The notes under the pieces are model-generated. The model did no database searches and was not told where the DNA came from. It saw nothing but the letters and a program-made list of their open reading frames with translations. From assembly GCA_030536355.1 (NCBI GenBank), contig JAUNQD010000006.1:18276-82275 (forward strand): 64,000 nucleotides of DNA, given 5' to 3'. Position numbers and translations under genes: made by a program. Source of the stretch: Bacillota bacterium. GTDB lineage: Bacteria > Bacillota > Clostridia > Peptostreptococcales > Anaerovoracaceae. Positions 34,714 through 42,654 of the stretch are shown piece by piece (position 1 is the first letter of the stretch; each line of letters opens with the position of its first letter).

Positions 34714-35928
34714 TTATCTCACATTACCGCCTACATCTGCACCAAGTCCGTTGCAGGTGTAGTCCCACACTATATTATCGCCGTCCTTAAGGGTGTAGCT
34801 TGAGCACCCATAGTTCGGGAACCATCCGTTTACCTTGTACATCCATCCGGACTGTGGTCCGCAGTCAAACTCGTACAAGTGATTGATACCTTCTATGTAA
34901 TAGCTGTCATACATCGGCGTCCATGAATACTCCAGATGTATTCCTGCATATGAACACGCTCTCTGAAGTACATCGAATACAGTTTCACCTTCGGCAAACT
35001 CCACTGTACTTGTTGCCAGTATTATTCCGTTTGATGGCACATACTTAACCTTTTCCGGTGGTTTTAAATTATCCATATTATCAAGGATAGTGTTACATCT
35101 AATTGTGATGGTGCACTTGCCTGCCACCTTAGTTCCCGATGAGTTGCTTGATGAACTTCCTGAGATCGTTGTTATAACGTCAGTAGATCCATCTGCCGCC
35201 TTAGAGTTTTCCTTTTCTCTTTCAGCTGCTACTTTCTTTATCTCGTCCTGTGAGAAACAAAGCTCGCCCTTACTGTCACAGCTTATCATCTTGTCAATGA
35301 TGAAGTTACTGAGAGCCGCTGTCTTTATGTCATTTATCTCAACGTCTAGCGTTCCGTCTCCGCTATGTATAACTGAGAGAGTTTTGCCTGACTCAACAGT
35401 ATTGACACTTCCGTCTTCTGCAGTCACCTCAACAGCTCCTTCATATACGCTGAGGGATGTGCTTCCCTGCTGGGCTGAGACCGAGAACACCGTTCCTGTC
35501 ACTTTCGCAGTGCTTTCTCCAAAGGTCACTTCCAGGTTCTTAGGTGCTTTAGGAACGTCTGCGAAGATTTCTCCTTTAGCCAAGGTCAGATCTACATTAT
35601 CCGGCTGGCAATCATTTATCGTCAGCTCTGTATTTTCATTGAGCTCAAGAGCATTGCCTCTGTTGATACTAAGAGATACTTCTGAGCCTCCTTTAGCTTC
35701 GATGATATCGCCTGCTTCAAGGGCTGTGCCCTTTTCAAGACTATAGCCAACCCCTTTTCTCTCGATATTGGCCGTTCCCGTTATGTCCTCGACCGCCATC
35801 GGCGAATCACTTCCGCCGAACCAGCCTTTGATCCCTCCGACAGCCATCACTCCGCAGAATACGATCACTGCGATGAGTAAGACCATTATCAGATTCGATT
35901 TTTTCTTTTTCTTTTTTGTTTCCACCAT
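34714..35928 (-). CDS. Membrane-anchored FecR-domain and DUF4430 protein
   Basis: About 404 residues. A lysine-rich start (ETKKKKKKSN) and one membrane helix (about 12-33) place the rest outside the cell. Residues about 45-190 match FecR-type domains (EKGTALEAGDIIEAKGG, LAKGEIFADVPK, STAKVTGTVFSV, YEGAVEV). A Ser-rich linker follows, then a DUF4430 domain at about 285-404 (GETVFDVLQRAC, CGPQSGWMYKVNGWF, KDGDNIVWDYTC). ATG 35928 or GTG 35925 fits the GGAGG site; the frame is open further upstream. It follows a cobalamin riboswitch and precedes the giant gene by 25 bp. A corrinoid-binding or relay role is inferred. Confidence 0.8.
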   Translation of the reverse strand: MVETKKKKKKSNLIMVLLIAVIVFCGVMAVGGIKGWFGGSDSPMAVEDITGTANIERKGVGYSLEKGTALEAGDIIEAKGGSEVSLSINRGNALELNENTELTINDCQPDNVDLTLAKGEIFADVPKAPKNLEVTFGESTAKVTGTVFSVSAQQGSTSLSVYEGAVEVTAEDGSVNTVESGKTLSVIHSGDGTLDVEINDIKTAALSNFIIDKMISCDSKGELCFSQDEIKKVAAEREKENSKAADGSTDVITTISGSSSSNSSGTKVAGKCTITIRCNTILDNMDNLKPPEKVKYVPSNGIILATSTVEFAEGETVFDVLQRACSYAGIHLEYSWTPMYDSYYIEGINHLYEFDCGPQSGWMYKVNGWFPNYGCSSYTLKDGDNIVWDYTCNGLGADVGGNVR

Positions 35929-36050
35929 GTCCTCCATTCTGTTATGCTTATATTTGATTTGTATATTTATCAAGGAGACAGGTGGGATATGGCAAACCAC
36001 TACTATATTCGCATCATATCCGCACCTGCAAATGAAAAGGCTATATAATA

Positions 36051-36080
36051 AAAGGACTGTACTCATAATAAGTACAGTCC
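36051..36080 (-). terminator. Terminator of cobalamin riboswitch 1
   Basis: GGACTGTACT and AGTACAGTCC pair (36054-36063 with 36071-36080). On the minus strand the stem is followed by TTTTATT. It lies between the riboswitch core and the FecR/DUF4430 gene. Confidence 0.8.
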
Positions 36081-36109
36081 GTATTTTCTGTATCGATCAG
36101 GTTTTACCT

Positions 36110-36305
36110 CTATGCCATTTTCCCGTGGCAAGGTCAAAACATTTCTCATGCAGGTCTCCTGACTTATCGATCCTCATCTTAAATCGCCTTCCCGATTTCT
36201 CAGTGGCTGCCTTGCGGCTTGTTCTAAGACTCCCGAATTACAGTGGCGGGTCCGTGCCGGTCTCTCACCGGCTTCCCTCTTAGCTGTGCTGTGCACAGAA
36301 CATGG
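36110..36305 (-). promoter_or_regulatory. Cobalamin riboswitch 1 (before the FecR/DUF4430 gene)
   Basis: The minus strand reads GAGGGAAGCCGGTG, CCGGCACGGACCCGCCACTG and GGCAGCCACTGAGAAATCGG, then the B12 box AAGTCAGGAGACCTGC (36165-36150) and GCCACGGGAAAATGGC. This is a near-textbook adenosylcobalamin riboswitch. It lies directly after a lipoprotein gene with no clear promoter between, so it probably regulates read-through into the FecR/DUF4430 and giant genes. Confidence 0.92.
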
Positions 36306-36332
36306 AAATTATTAAATTGTAAATACTATCTG

Positions 36333-36749
36333 TTAGTCCATATCGTTCCAGGACATGAATTCCCATGTGATTTCAGCTCCCGGTTTAACGATGTGCTGAT
36401 CAGCTGAATCCATAGTCATCTCATCATCCACTTCATATATCCAGCCGGCATTGGCAGTTTCTGCAACTCCGCCGATGGAAGTAACGTATGCTGTATCACT
36501 TGTTTCTGACATTACGATTTCAACACCTTCAGCTTCTGCATATAAGTTGAGCATGTCCAGTGCTGTTGATCCGTCAGGAATCTGGAACTTATAGTCCTCT
36601 ACGTCAGGCTGTCCTTCTACATCAGGATAATCGATCTCGATGCATACATCGATCATCTCACCGCTTCCGCCCGCACTGTTTCCGCCTCCGCAGGCTGTCA
36701 TGGCAAATACCATAACCAGTGTCATTAAAATAACAAGTACCTTTTTCAT
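36333..36749 (-). CDS. DUF4430 lipoprotein, copy B
   Basis: A 138-residue lipoprotein. The signal peptide ends in the lipobox FAMTAC, with Cys20 the expected lipidation site, then a Gly/Ser linker. Residues about 32-138 form a single DUF4430 domain (DGSTALDMLNLYAEAEG, AGWIYEVDDE and KPGAEITWEFMSW). The fold is that of the transcobalamin beta domain. Anchored outside the membrane near an ECF importer, it could present corrinoids to the S component; this is inferred. It is identical to the gene at 37364-37780. It follows the Cys-rich gene by 25 bp with an AGGAGG site. Confidence 0.85.
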   Translation of the reverse strand: MKKVLVILMTLVMVFAMTACGGGNSAGGSGEMIDVCIEIDYPDVEGQPDVEDYKFQIPDGSTALDMLNLYAEAEGVEIVMSETSDTAYVTSIGGVAETANAGWIYEVDDEMTMDSADQHIVKPGAEITWEFMSWNDMD

Positions 36750-36774
36750 CCTTTTCCTCCTCTTCGCCTATTGG

Positions 36775-37059
36775 CTATTTATCACAATCTCTCTTGGCCA
36801 GCTCTGCTAAATCGTTCCATTTGGAAGTTATGTAATCATAAGAATCTTCTCTATGCGGAACCATGCAGCTACTGCAGTCTTTGATGCCGTTCTCGAGATA
36901 GTTGTAATTACCGCCGCAGTTTTCTCCTAACGCATAAAGTGGGCAATAACAGAACATGCAGTTGAATTTAGTTTCATCTGCCACCTGATGGCATGGGAAA
37001 TAGTCACACTTAGTATTTGAAAAAAACTTGTAATTTAAAGGTTCTTTTTTCTCTGTCAT
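36775..37059 (-). CDS. Cysteine-rich small-domain protein, copy B
   Basis: A 94-residue soluble protein with eight cysteines in the first 65 residues (18, 23, 34, 37, 39, 48, 62, 65), in blocks KCDYFPC, NCMFCYCPLYALGENCGG and KDCSSCMVPH. This pattern matches the cysteine-rich small domain, a putative metal-binding module that I recall being found near or fused to cobalamin enzymes. No signal peptide is seen, so it is probably cytoplasmic. It is the first gene after a cobalamin riboswitch and is identical to the gene at 37806-38090. A role in corrinoid handling or metal storage is possible. Confidence 0.8.
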   Translation of the reverse strand: MTEKKEPLNYKFFSNTKCDYFPCHQVADETKFNCMFCYCPLYALGENCGGNYNYLENGIKDCSSCMVPHREDSYDYITSKWNDLAELAKRDCDK

Positions 37060-37084
37060 TCTATTTCTCCATTCTAGAAAGTAA

Positions 37085-37114
37085 AAGGACCGTACTTAAT
37101 TAAGTACAGTCCGT
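37085..37114 (-). terminator. Terminator of cobalamin riboswitch 2
   Basis: GGAC-C-GTACTTA and TAAGTAC-A-GTCC (37087-37112) pair. The odd C/A position becomes a T-G pair on the minus strand, and TTTTACTTT follows, confirming the minus-strand direction. Confidence 0.8.
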
Positions 37115-37140
37115 TTTTTCTGTATTATATACGCCACCGC

Positions 37141-37336
37141 TTTGCCATTTTCCCGTGGCAAGGTTTGAGTGTCTCCTCATGCAGGTCTCCTGACTTATCG
37201 ATTATCGTTTCTGAACGCCTTCCCGATTTCTCAGTGGCTGCCTTGCGGCTTGTTCTAAGACTCCCGAATTACAGTGGCGGGTCCGTGCCGGTCTCTCACC
37301 GGCTTCCCTCTTAGCTGTGCTGTGCACAGAACATGG
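37141..37336 (-). promoter_or_regulatory. Cobalamin riboswitch 2 (chimeric, between duplicated units)
   Basis: The same conserved parts as riboswitch 1, with the B12 box at 37196-37181. From 37216 upward (its 5' half) it is identical to riboswitch 1; up to 37245 (its 3' half) it is identical to riboswitch 3. It is therefore a hybrid made by the tandem duplication, yet all conserved elements remain. It precedes Cys-rich/lipoprotein copy B. Confidence 0.92.
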
Positions 37337-37363
37337 AAATTATTAAATTGTAAATACTATCTG

Positions 37364-37780
37364 TTAGTCCATATCGTTCCAGGACATGAATTCCCATGTG
37401 ATTTCAGCTCCCGGTTTAACGATGTGCTGATCAGCTGAATCCATAGTCATCTCATCATCCACTTCATATATCCAGCCGGCATTGGCAGTTTCTGCAACTC
37501 CGCCGATGGAAGTAACGTATGCTGTATCACTTGTTTCTGACATTACGATTTCAACACCTTCAGCTTCTGCATATAAGTTGAGCATGTCCAGTGCTGTTGA
37601 TCCGTCAGGAATCTGGAACTTATAGTCCTCTACGTCAGGCTGTCCTTCTACATCAGGATAATCGATCTCGATGCATACATCGATCATCTCACCGCTTCCG
37701 CCCGCACTGTTTCCGCCTCCGCAGGCTGTCATGGCAAATACCATAACCAGTGTCATTAAAATAACAAGTACCTTTTTCAT
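37364..37780 (-). CDS. DUF4430 lipoprotein, copy A
   Basis: Identical to the 36333-36749 protein: a 138-residue lipoprotein with Cys20 lipobox and one DUF4430 domain. It is the second gene after riboswitch 3 and lies 25 bp after its Cys-rich partner. Its stop codon leads straight into riboswitch 2 with no promoter that I could identify between, so transcripts reading through would meet a second attenuator. The duplicate pair would double dosage of a corrinoid-binding candidate. Confidence 0.85.
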   Translation of the reverse strand: MKKVLVILMTLVMVFAMTACGGGNSAGGSGEMIDVCIEIDYPDVEGQPDVEDYKFQIPDGSTALDMLNLYAEAEGVEIVMSETSDTAYVTSIGGVAETANAGWIYEVDDEMTMDSADQHIVKPGAEITWEFMSWNDMD

Positions 37781-37805
37781 CCTTTTCCTCCTCTTCGCCT
37801 ATTGG

Positions 37806-38090
37806 CTATTTATCACAATCTCTCTTGGCCAGCTCTGCTAAATCGTTCCATTTGGAAGTTATGTAATCATAAGAATCTTCTCTATGCGGAACCATGCAGC
37901 TACTGCAGTCTTTGATGCCGTTCTCGAGATAGTTGTAATTACCGCCGCAGTTTTCTCCTAACGCATAAAGTGGGCAATAACAGAACATGCAGTTGAATTT
38001 AGTTTCATCTGCCACCTGATGGCATGGGAAATAGTCACACTTAGTATTTGAAAAAAACTTGTAATTTAAAGGTTCTTTTTTCTCTGTCAT
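37806..38090 (-). CDS. Cysteine-rich small-domain protein, copy A
   Basis: Identical to the 36775-37059 protein: 94 residues with eight closely spaced cysteines and a charged C-terminal helix (SKWNDLAELAKRDCDK). It is the first gene of the whole riboswitch array and sits 28 bp after the riboswitch 3 terminator. The start ATG has only a weak AGAATGGAGAAAT-type ribosome site. Confidence 0.8.
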   Translation of the reverse strand: MTEKKEPLNYKFFSNTKCDYFPCHQVADETKFNCMFCYCPLYALGENCGGNYNYLENGIKDCSSCMVPHREDSYDYITSKWNDLAELAKRDCDK

Positions 38091-38115
38091 TCTATTTCTC
38101 CATTCTAGAAAGTAA

Positions 38116-38145
38116 AAGGACCGTACTTAATTAAGTACAGTCCGT
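38116..38145 (-). terminator. Terminator of cobalamin riboswitch 3
   Basis: Same hairpin as at 37087, shifted by 1031 bp (38118-38143), with a T run on the minus strand. Confidence 0.8.
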
Positions 38146-38171
38146 TTTTTCTGTATTATATACGCCACCGC

Positions 38172-38367
38172 TTTGCCATTTTCCCGTGGCAAGGTTTGAG
38201 TGTCTCCTCATGCAGGTCTCCTGACTTATCGATTATCGTTTCTGAACGCCTTCCCGATTTCTCAGTGGCTGCCTTGGGGCCTGATCAGAAACTCCCGAAT
38301 TACAGTGGCGGGTCCGTGCCGGATTCTCACCGGCTTCCCTCTTCGCTGTGATCTGTTCACAGAACAT
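38172..38367 (-). promoter_or_regulatory. Cobalamin riboswitch 3 (head of the array)
   Basis: The minus strand has GAAGCCGGTGAGAATCCGG, CACGGACCCGCCACTG, the B12 box at about 38227-38212 and the GCCACGGGAAAATGGC arm. Its 5' half differs from riboswitches 1 and 2 at several positions (GGGGCCTGATCAG in place of GCGGCTTGTTCTA), so it is the independent ancestral copy. The spacer 38091-38450 otherwise holds only the terminator and promoter. Confidence 0.92.
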
Positions 38368-38390
38368 GGAAGTGATTCAATTGTAATTTC

Positions 38391-38419
38391 ACGATATCAT
38401 ACGCGACCATTCTTGTCAA
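38391..38419 (-). promoter_or_regulatory. Promoter for the riboswitch array
   Basis: Minus strand: consensus TTGACA (38419-38414), 17 bases, TATCGT (38396-38391). It is the only clear promoter I find between here and the giant gene. Confidence 0.65.
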
Positions 38420-38450
38420 CTAAAATGGCTCACAAAATCACAGTCAACTT

Positions 38451-38969
38451 TTAATTCTGATTGACTAATGCTGCTAACCTGTAGTCAACTCTTCTTCTAT
38501 ATTCTCTTTCCTCTTCCGCCTCTCTATCAAGACGAGCTTCAAGCATGGCATATCCATCAGCGATTTTACAGATGTTAGGCTTTATTTCATTTTCAAGAGT
38601 AAGCTTTATGCTTGTAACATCGTTTTCGATATTGCCGAGGCGTTTATTGATTCCAACAAATTCTTTATCAACTTCGTTGAATCTTTCGTCAACCCCGTCC
38701 AACCTGTCATCGATTCCGTCCATTCGTAATCCTAATCTATGTTCAGTTCCCCTTATTTCACGTCTCAGCTCTTCGGTTATATCCTCTTTTAGTTCTACTT
38801 TTAATTCTTCTTTGAACTCTGTATTTATAATAGTTCTCATTTCACCAATTATGTCAGCCTTCAGTTCATCCTTGAAATCTGTATTTATAACGTTTTTCAT
38901 TTCATCAACGATATCAGATTTCAGTTCTTCCTAGAACTCACATAATATAGTTCTTATTTCGTTCTGCAT
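38451..38969 (-). pseudogene. Coiled-coil protein gene with an in-frame amber codon
   Basis: Starting from the ATG at 38969, which has a good AAGGAG site, the frame reads MQNEIRTILCEF, then TAG (38933-38931), then continues in frame for 160 codons. The open part is a long charged coiled coil. Before it, a 20-residue motif is repeated three times (EIRTILCEF-x-EELKSDIVD; EMKNVINTDFKDELKADIIG; EMRTIINTEFKEELKVELKE). The amber codon falls where the other repeats have Lys. An internal ATG at 38900 could still give 149 residues. No function was recognised. Confidence 0.7.
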
Positions 38970-39165
38970 TGCGATCTCCTTTCTCTGTAATCTCATTTTT
39001 CTAATCCTTATGTTCCTTTTAAATTATTATATATTAAGGCCTGCGACAATTCAATCGCTATTTACATTTTTTTCCAATAAGTTTTCTGGAAGTTTCTTTT
39101 TTGGGGGATACAAGTATATCACATCTCCATAATGTATTTTGCTTTTTTTCTTAAACAAGAGAACA

Positions 39166-39193
39166 AAAAAGACTCGTGATTTTCACGAGTCTT
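39166..39193 (-). terminator. Terminator of the greA-lysK-asnS operon
   Basis: GACTCGTGA and TCACGAGTC pair around TTT (39171-39191), with TTTTTTG following on the minus strand, 10 bp after the asnS stop. The spacer 38970-39165 shows no other feature. Confidence 0.85.
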
Positions 39194-39200
39194 ATCGTTG

Positions 39201-40595
39201 TTAGAACTCTGCAACACCGGGTGTTCTAGGGAATGGCAGGACGTCTCTGATGTTTTCCATCCCTGTCAGATACATAAGGATACGCTCGAATCCCAGTCCG
39301 TAACCTGCATGCTTAACACCGCCGTACTTTCGGAGATCCATGTACCACCAGTAATCTTTCTCATCCATGCCCATTTCTTCTATCCTTGCCTTCAGAACAT
39401 CGTAACGCTCTTCTCTCTGGCTTCCGCCGATGATCTCGCCAACACCCGGTACAAGCAGGTCACATGCAGCAACCGTCTTACCGTCGTCGTTGAGTCGCAT
39501 ATAGAAGGCCTTGATATCCTTAGGATAATCAGTTACAAACACAGGTGCCTTGTAGATTTCTTCTGTGAGATAACGCTCATGTTCAGTCTGAAGATCGATA
39601 CCCCACTGTACAGGATATTCGAACTTCTTGCCTGACTTCTGAAGCAGTTCCACAGCTTCTGTATATGTCACTCTGGCGAACTCTGCATTCACGAGAGCAT
39701 TGAGTCTTTCGAGAAGGCCCTTGTCCATAAACTGGTTGAAGAACGCCATTTCTTCAGGACAGTTTTCAAGAACATAGTTGATGATATATTTGATCATGTC
39801 TTCAGCCAGCTGCATATTGTCATTAAGATCGGCAAATGCAACTTCAGGCTCGATCATCCAGAATTCGGATGCATGTCTTGCAGTATGTGAATTCTCTGCA
39901 CGGAATGTAGGACCGAATGTATATACGTTTCTGAATGCCAATGCAAATGTCTCAGCTTCCAGCTGCCCTGATACTGTCAGTGATGCTTCCTTATTGAAGA
40001 AGTCCTTGCTGTAATCCACTGCACCATCTTCAGTTCTTGGAAGCTCTTCCATAGGCAGTGTAGTTATCCTGAACATTTCGCCTGCACCTTCTGCATCACT
40101 TCCTGTAATGATAGGAGTATGTGCATATACGAAGTTCCTTTCCTGGAAGAACTTATGGATGGCATAAGCTACTACGGATCTTACTCTGAACACTGCAGAG
40201 AAGGTGTTACTTCTAGGTCTAAGATGTGCGATCTCTCTCAAGAATTCCATACTGTGACGTTTCTTCTGAAGAGGATAGTCAGCATCCGAACCTGCTTCTA
40301 TAACAACTTCTTTCGCCTTTATCTCAAATGGCTGCTTGGCATCGGGTGTCAAGACGAAATCGCCTTTTACCATAAGCGCCGCTGCAATAGGTGCCTTAGA
40401 GATTTCTGCAAAGTTCTCAAGATTCTCAGCCTCATAAACCACCTGCACAGATTTAAAGAATGTTCCGTCATTAAGTTCAATAAACCCGAACTTATTGGAC
40501 CCACGGTTTGTCCTGATCCATCCGCGAACTACGATCTCACTTCCTGCATATTTCTCTGTTTCTCTAAATAGACTTCTTATCTGAATATCTTTCAT
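39201..40595 (-). CDS. asnS: Asparaginyl-tRNA synthetase
   Basis: A 464-residue class IIb synthetase. An N-terminal OB-fold (about 1-115, [21 protein letters not shown]) binds the anticodon. Motif 2 is [21 protein letters not shown] and motif 3 is [20 protein letters not shown] followed by PFPRTPG. It charges tRNA-Asn directly. The ATG at 40595 lies one base after the LysRS stop codon, and the upstream 13 codons of open frame belong to the LysRS tail. Its ribosome site AAGGA is inside that tail, so the two genes are coupled. Confidence 0.95.
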   Translation of the reverse strand: MKDIQIRSLFRETEKYAGSEIVVRGWIRTNRGSNKFGFIELNDGTFFKSVQVVYEAENLENFAEISKAPIAAALMVKGDFVLTPDAKQPFEIKAKEVVIEAGSDADYPLQKKRHSMEFLREIAHLRPRSNTFSAVFRVRSVVAYAIHKFFQERNFVYAHTPIITGSDAEGAGEMFRITTLPMEELPRTEDGAVDYSKDFFNKEASLTVSGQLEAETFALAFRNVYTFGPTFRAENSHTARHASEFWMIEPEVAFADLNDNMQLAEDMIKYIINYVLENCPEEMAFFNQFMDKGLLERLNALVNAEFARVTYTEAVELLQKSGKKFEYPVQWGIDLQTEHERYLTEEIYKAPVFVTDYPKDIKAFYMRLNDDGKTVAACDLLVPGVGEIIGGSQREERYDVLKARIEEMGMDEKDYWWYMDLRKYGGVKHAGYGLGFERILMYLTGMENIRDVLPFPRTPGVAEF

Positions 40596-40596
40596 T

Positions 40597-42624
40597 TTAG
40601 CAAATCCTTGTTCCTTCAGGAACGATGTCATCAACGAAGATCACCTGACATCCGCAAGCATTGTTAGTTCCTGCCAGCAGCATACCTTCGCTTGTTACGC
40701 CTGTAAGTCTTGCAGGTTCCAGGTTGGCAACAACAATGATCTTCTTGCCGATCAGCTCTTCAGGTGTATAGTCAGCCTTGATGCTTGAAACGATGACTCT
40801 TTCCTTGATACCATCGAAGAGAGTCAGCTTGTAGTTGCTGTGTGCTTTTCTGATTTCCTGGCACTTGAGGATCTTGCAAACTCTCAGATCCATCGCAAAG
40901 AACTGGTCAATGTTGATGTTAGGTTCAACGATAGGTTTAACTTCATCAGGCTCTCCGTATTCTCTTACCTTAGGAGCGTTGGCAGCAGCTTCTGCTTCCT
41001 GCTCAGCCTTGATGATAGCAAGTTCTTCTTCAGTCTGTGGATGTGAGAAGTCAAGCAGATGCATGAATCTTTCTCTGTCGATAGCATAGAGGAACAGATA
41101 AAGTCTAGGACCTCTCTCCTTGCTGATGAGAAGCTTGTACACGTTCTTGAAGAACTGTCCCTGGATCTGCTTCAGATTTTCTACATCGTATCCGAAAACT
41201 TCCTTAGGGATGTCATACAGCTTAGTGTTCAGGGAATCGAGATCGTACTCACCTGCAGCGATGTAATCGTAAAGCAGAGCGATTTCTTTCTTTTCTTCTT
41301 CTGAGAATGTATTGTATAAATCGAAATCTCTGTAATCTCTCAGTTTATTAGCTGATTCAGGTGCACACTGGTATAGCCAATACTTGGCCAGTTCCAGTCT
41401 CTGTGCGAAATCTTCATACTTATACGGTGTTCCGATCTTTTCGAATACTGTTTCCATCATAGGAACGTTGAAGTCTACGATGGATCCCAGCTGAACGAGG
41501 AGTCCCATAGGAACTGTCTTGATTTCTCTGCCTTCGATCAGCGAGAATTCCATAACTGTTTCGTTATGTTCGTTGGCTTTACCTTCCTTATACTCGTTGT
41601 ACATCTTGTCAAATTCGAAATACTGACGAAGGATACCATCATCGAAACAGAAGTCAAATGCCTTCTTAGGATCTGTCTTGGAGTACAGCCACAGGATGAT
41701 CTCAGGCTCATAGATGTTCAACAGCGTTCCCGGAGTCAGATTGAGGCCGGATGAACCGGACATCTTGCCTGCAACGCCCTTGATACCGATAAATTCGTAT
41801 CCCTGATAAGTCGGTCTTTCATAATTGAAGATCTTTTCACAGATAACACCGCTGTTATCATAGCTTCCGCCAGGAGACGCATGGTCTTTACCTGCAGGTT
41901 CGAAGTCAACACCTTCATATCTCCATCTCATTGGCCAGTCAACCTTCCAAGCCAGCTTGCAGTTGAAGTCCGTTTTGAAGTCGAAGGTTCCTGTATGTCC
42001 GCATTCGCATTCATATTCTGCAACTGTATTGTCATCAGAAATGGAATTTATCTTAGTTGTATCCTTGCCGCATACAGGGCAGAAAATACTTACAGGGAAG
42101 TATGCATCACGTTCACCTTCTTCTGCATCCTGAGTTCTGAAGCTGTCCAGAATATCGAAGATTTCTTTTCTCTTGGAGATAGCTTCAATGACATCATCCT
42201 TGTACTTTCCTGAAGTATACATTTCTGTCTGATATCTATAATCCATTTCGATGCCGAATCTTTCCATCTGTTCCATGAATTCTGCTTCGAAATATTTAGC
42301 ATAGTTTTCATGCTCAGTATCGAATGGATTAGGTACTGATGTATATGGCTGTCCGATATATGCTTCGAACTTGCCTTCAGGATCTACATCCTGAACGTTT
42401 TTAGGAACCTTTCTGAATCTGTCGAACTCGTCCCATGAGAACAGAAGCTTAGCCTTCTTACCTTTCTTTATGAGAGCTTTAGCAACAAACAGTGCAGTTG
42501 CAATGTCTCTAAAGTTACCTATGTGGATAGATCCGGAAGGGCTGATTCCGGCAGCACATACGTACTGTTCTTTGTCGGGTTTTTTTCTAATGATCTCGTC
42601 AGCAATTCTTTCGGCCCAATGCAT
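40597..42624 (-). CDS. lysK: Class I lysyl-tRNA synthetase with C-terminal tRNA-binding domain
   Basis: A 675-residue class I synthetase. It opens [12 protein letters not shown] and has the HIGH-type motif [11 protein letters not shown] (residues 27-37), a zinc knuckle C182-PVC with C206/C208, and KMSGS at 287-291. These are marks of class I (archaeal-type) LysRS, not MetRS. Residues about 570-675 form a separate tRNA-binding (Trbp111/EMAP-like) OB-fold ([38 protein letters not shown]), as found at the MetRS C terminus. It follows greA by 30 bp, the place where class II lysS normally sits in Firmicutes. An acidic linker rich in Glu and Ala joins the parts. Confidence 0.88.
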   Translation of the reverse strand: MHWAERIADEIIRKKPDKEQYVCAAGISPSGSIHIGNFRDIATALFVAKALIKKGKKAKLLFSWDEFDRFRKVPKNVQDVDPEGKFEAYIGQPYTSVPNPFDTEHENYAKYFEAEFMEQMERFGIEMDYRYQTEMYTSGKYKDDVIEAISKRKEIFDILDSFRTQDAEEGERDAYFPVSIFCPVCGKDTTKINSISDDNTVAEYECECGHTGTFDFKTDFNCKLAWKVDWPMRWRYEGVDFEPAGKDHASPGGSYDNSGVICEKIFNYERPTYQGYEFIGIKGVAGKMSGSSGLNLTPGTLLNIYEPEIILWLYSKTDPKKAFDFCFDDGILRQYFEFDKMYNEYKEGKANEHNETVMEFSLIEGREIKTVPMGLLVQLGSIVDFNVPMMETVFEKIGTPYKYEDFAQRLELAKYWLYQCAPESANKLRDYRDFDLYNTFSEEEKKEIALLYDYIAAGEYDLDSLNTKLYDIPKEVFGYDVENLKQIQGQFFKNVYKLLISKERGPRLYLFLYAIDRERFMHLLDFSHPQTEEELAIIKAEQEAEAAANAPKVREYGEPDEVKPIVEPNINIDQFFAMDLRVCKILKCQEIRKAHSNYKLTLFDGIKERVIVSSIKADYTPEELIGKKIIVVANLEPARLTGVTSEGMLLAGTNNACGCQVIFVDDIVPEGTRIC

Positions 42625-42654
42625 AAAAACACCTCTCTTCTTTAGTTTATTGAT

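Larger units (their letters stand above)
36185..38276. repeat. Exact 1031-bp tandem duplication
   Basis: Segments 36185-37245 and 37216-38276 match at a constant offset of 1031 bp. Each unit holds one Cys-rich gene, one lipoprotein gene, a terminator and riboswitch parts. I saw no base difference where I compared them, and the encoded proteins are identical. The 30 bp shared by all three riboswitches (36185-36214, 37216-37245, 38247-38276) mark the likely recombination site. Recent duplication or an assembly error are both possible. Confidence 0.92.

Noticed and set aside
36185..38276. Repeated spacers read as a CRISPR array
   Set aside because: The repeats are a 1031-bp gene-bearing tandem duplication with riboswitches, not short repeats with unique spacers.
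40597..42624. Annotation as methionyl-tRNA synthetase because of the MetRS-like C-terminal domain
   Set aside because: The N terminus [11 protein letters not shown], the HIGN and KMSGS contexts and the greA neighbour fit class I LysRS; only the tail resembles MetRS.
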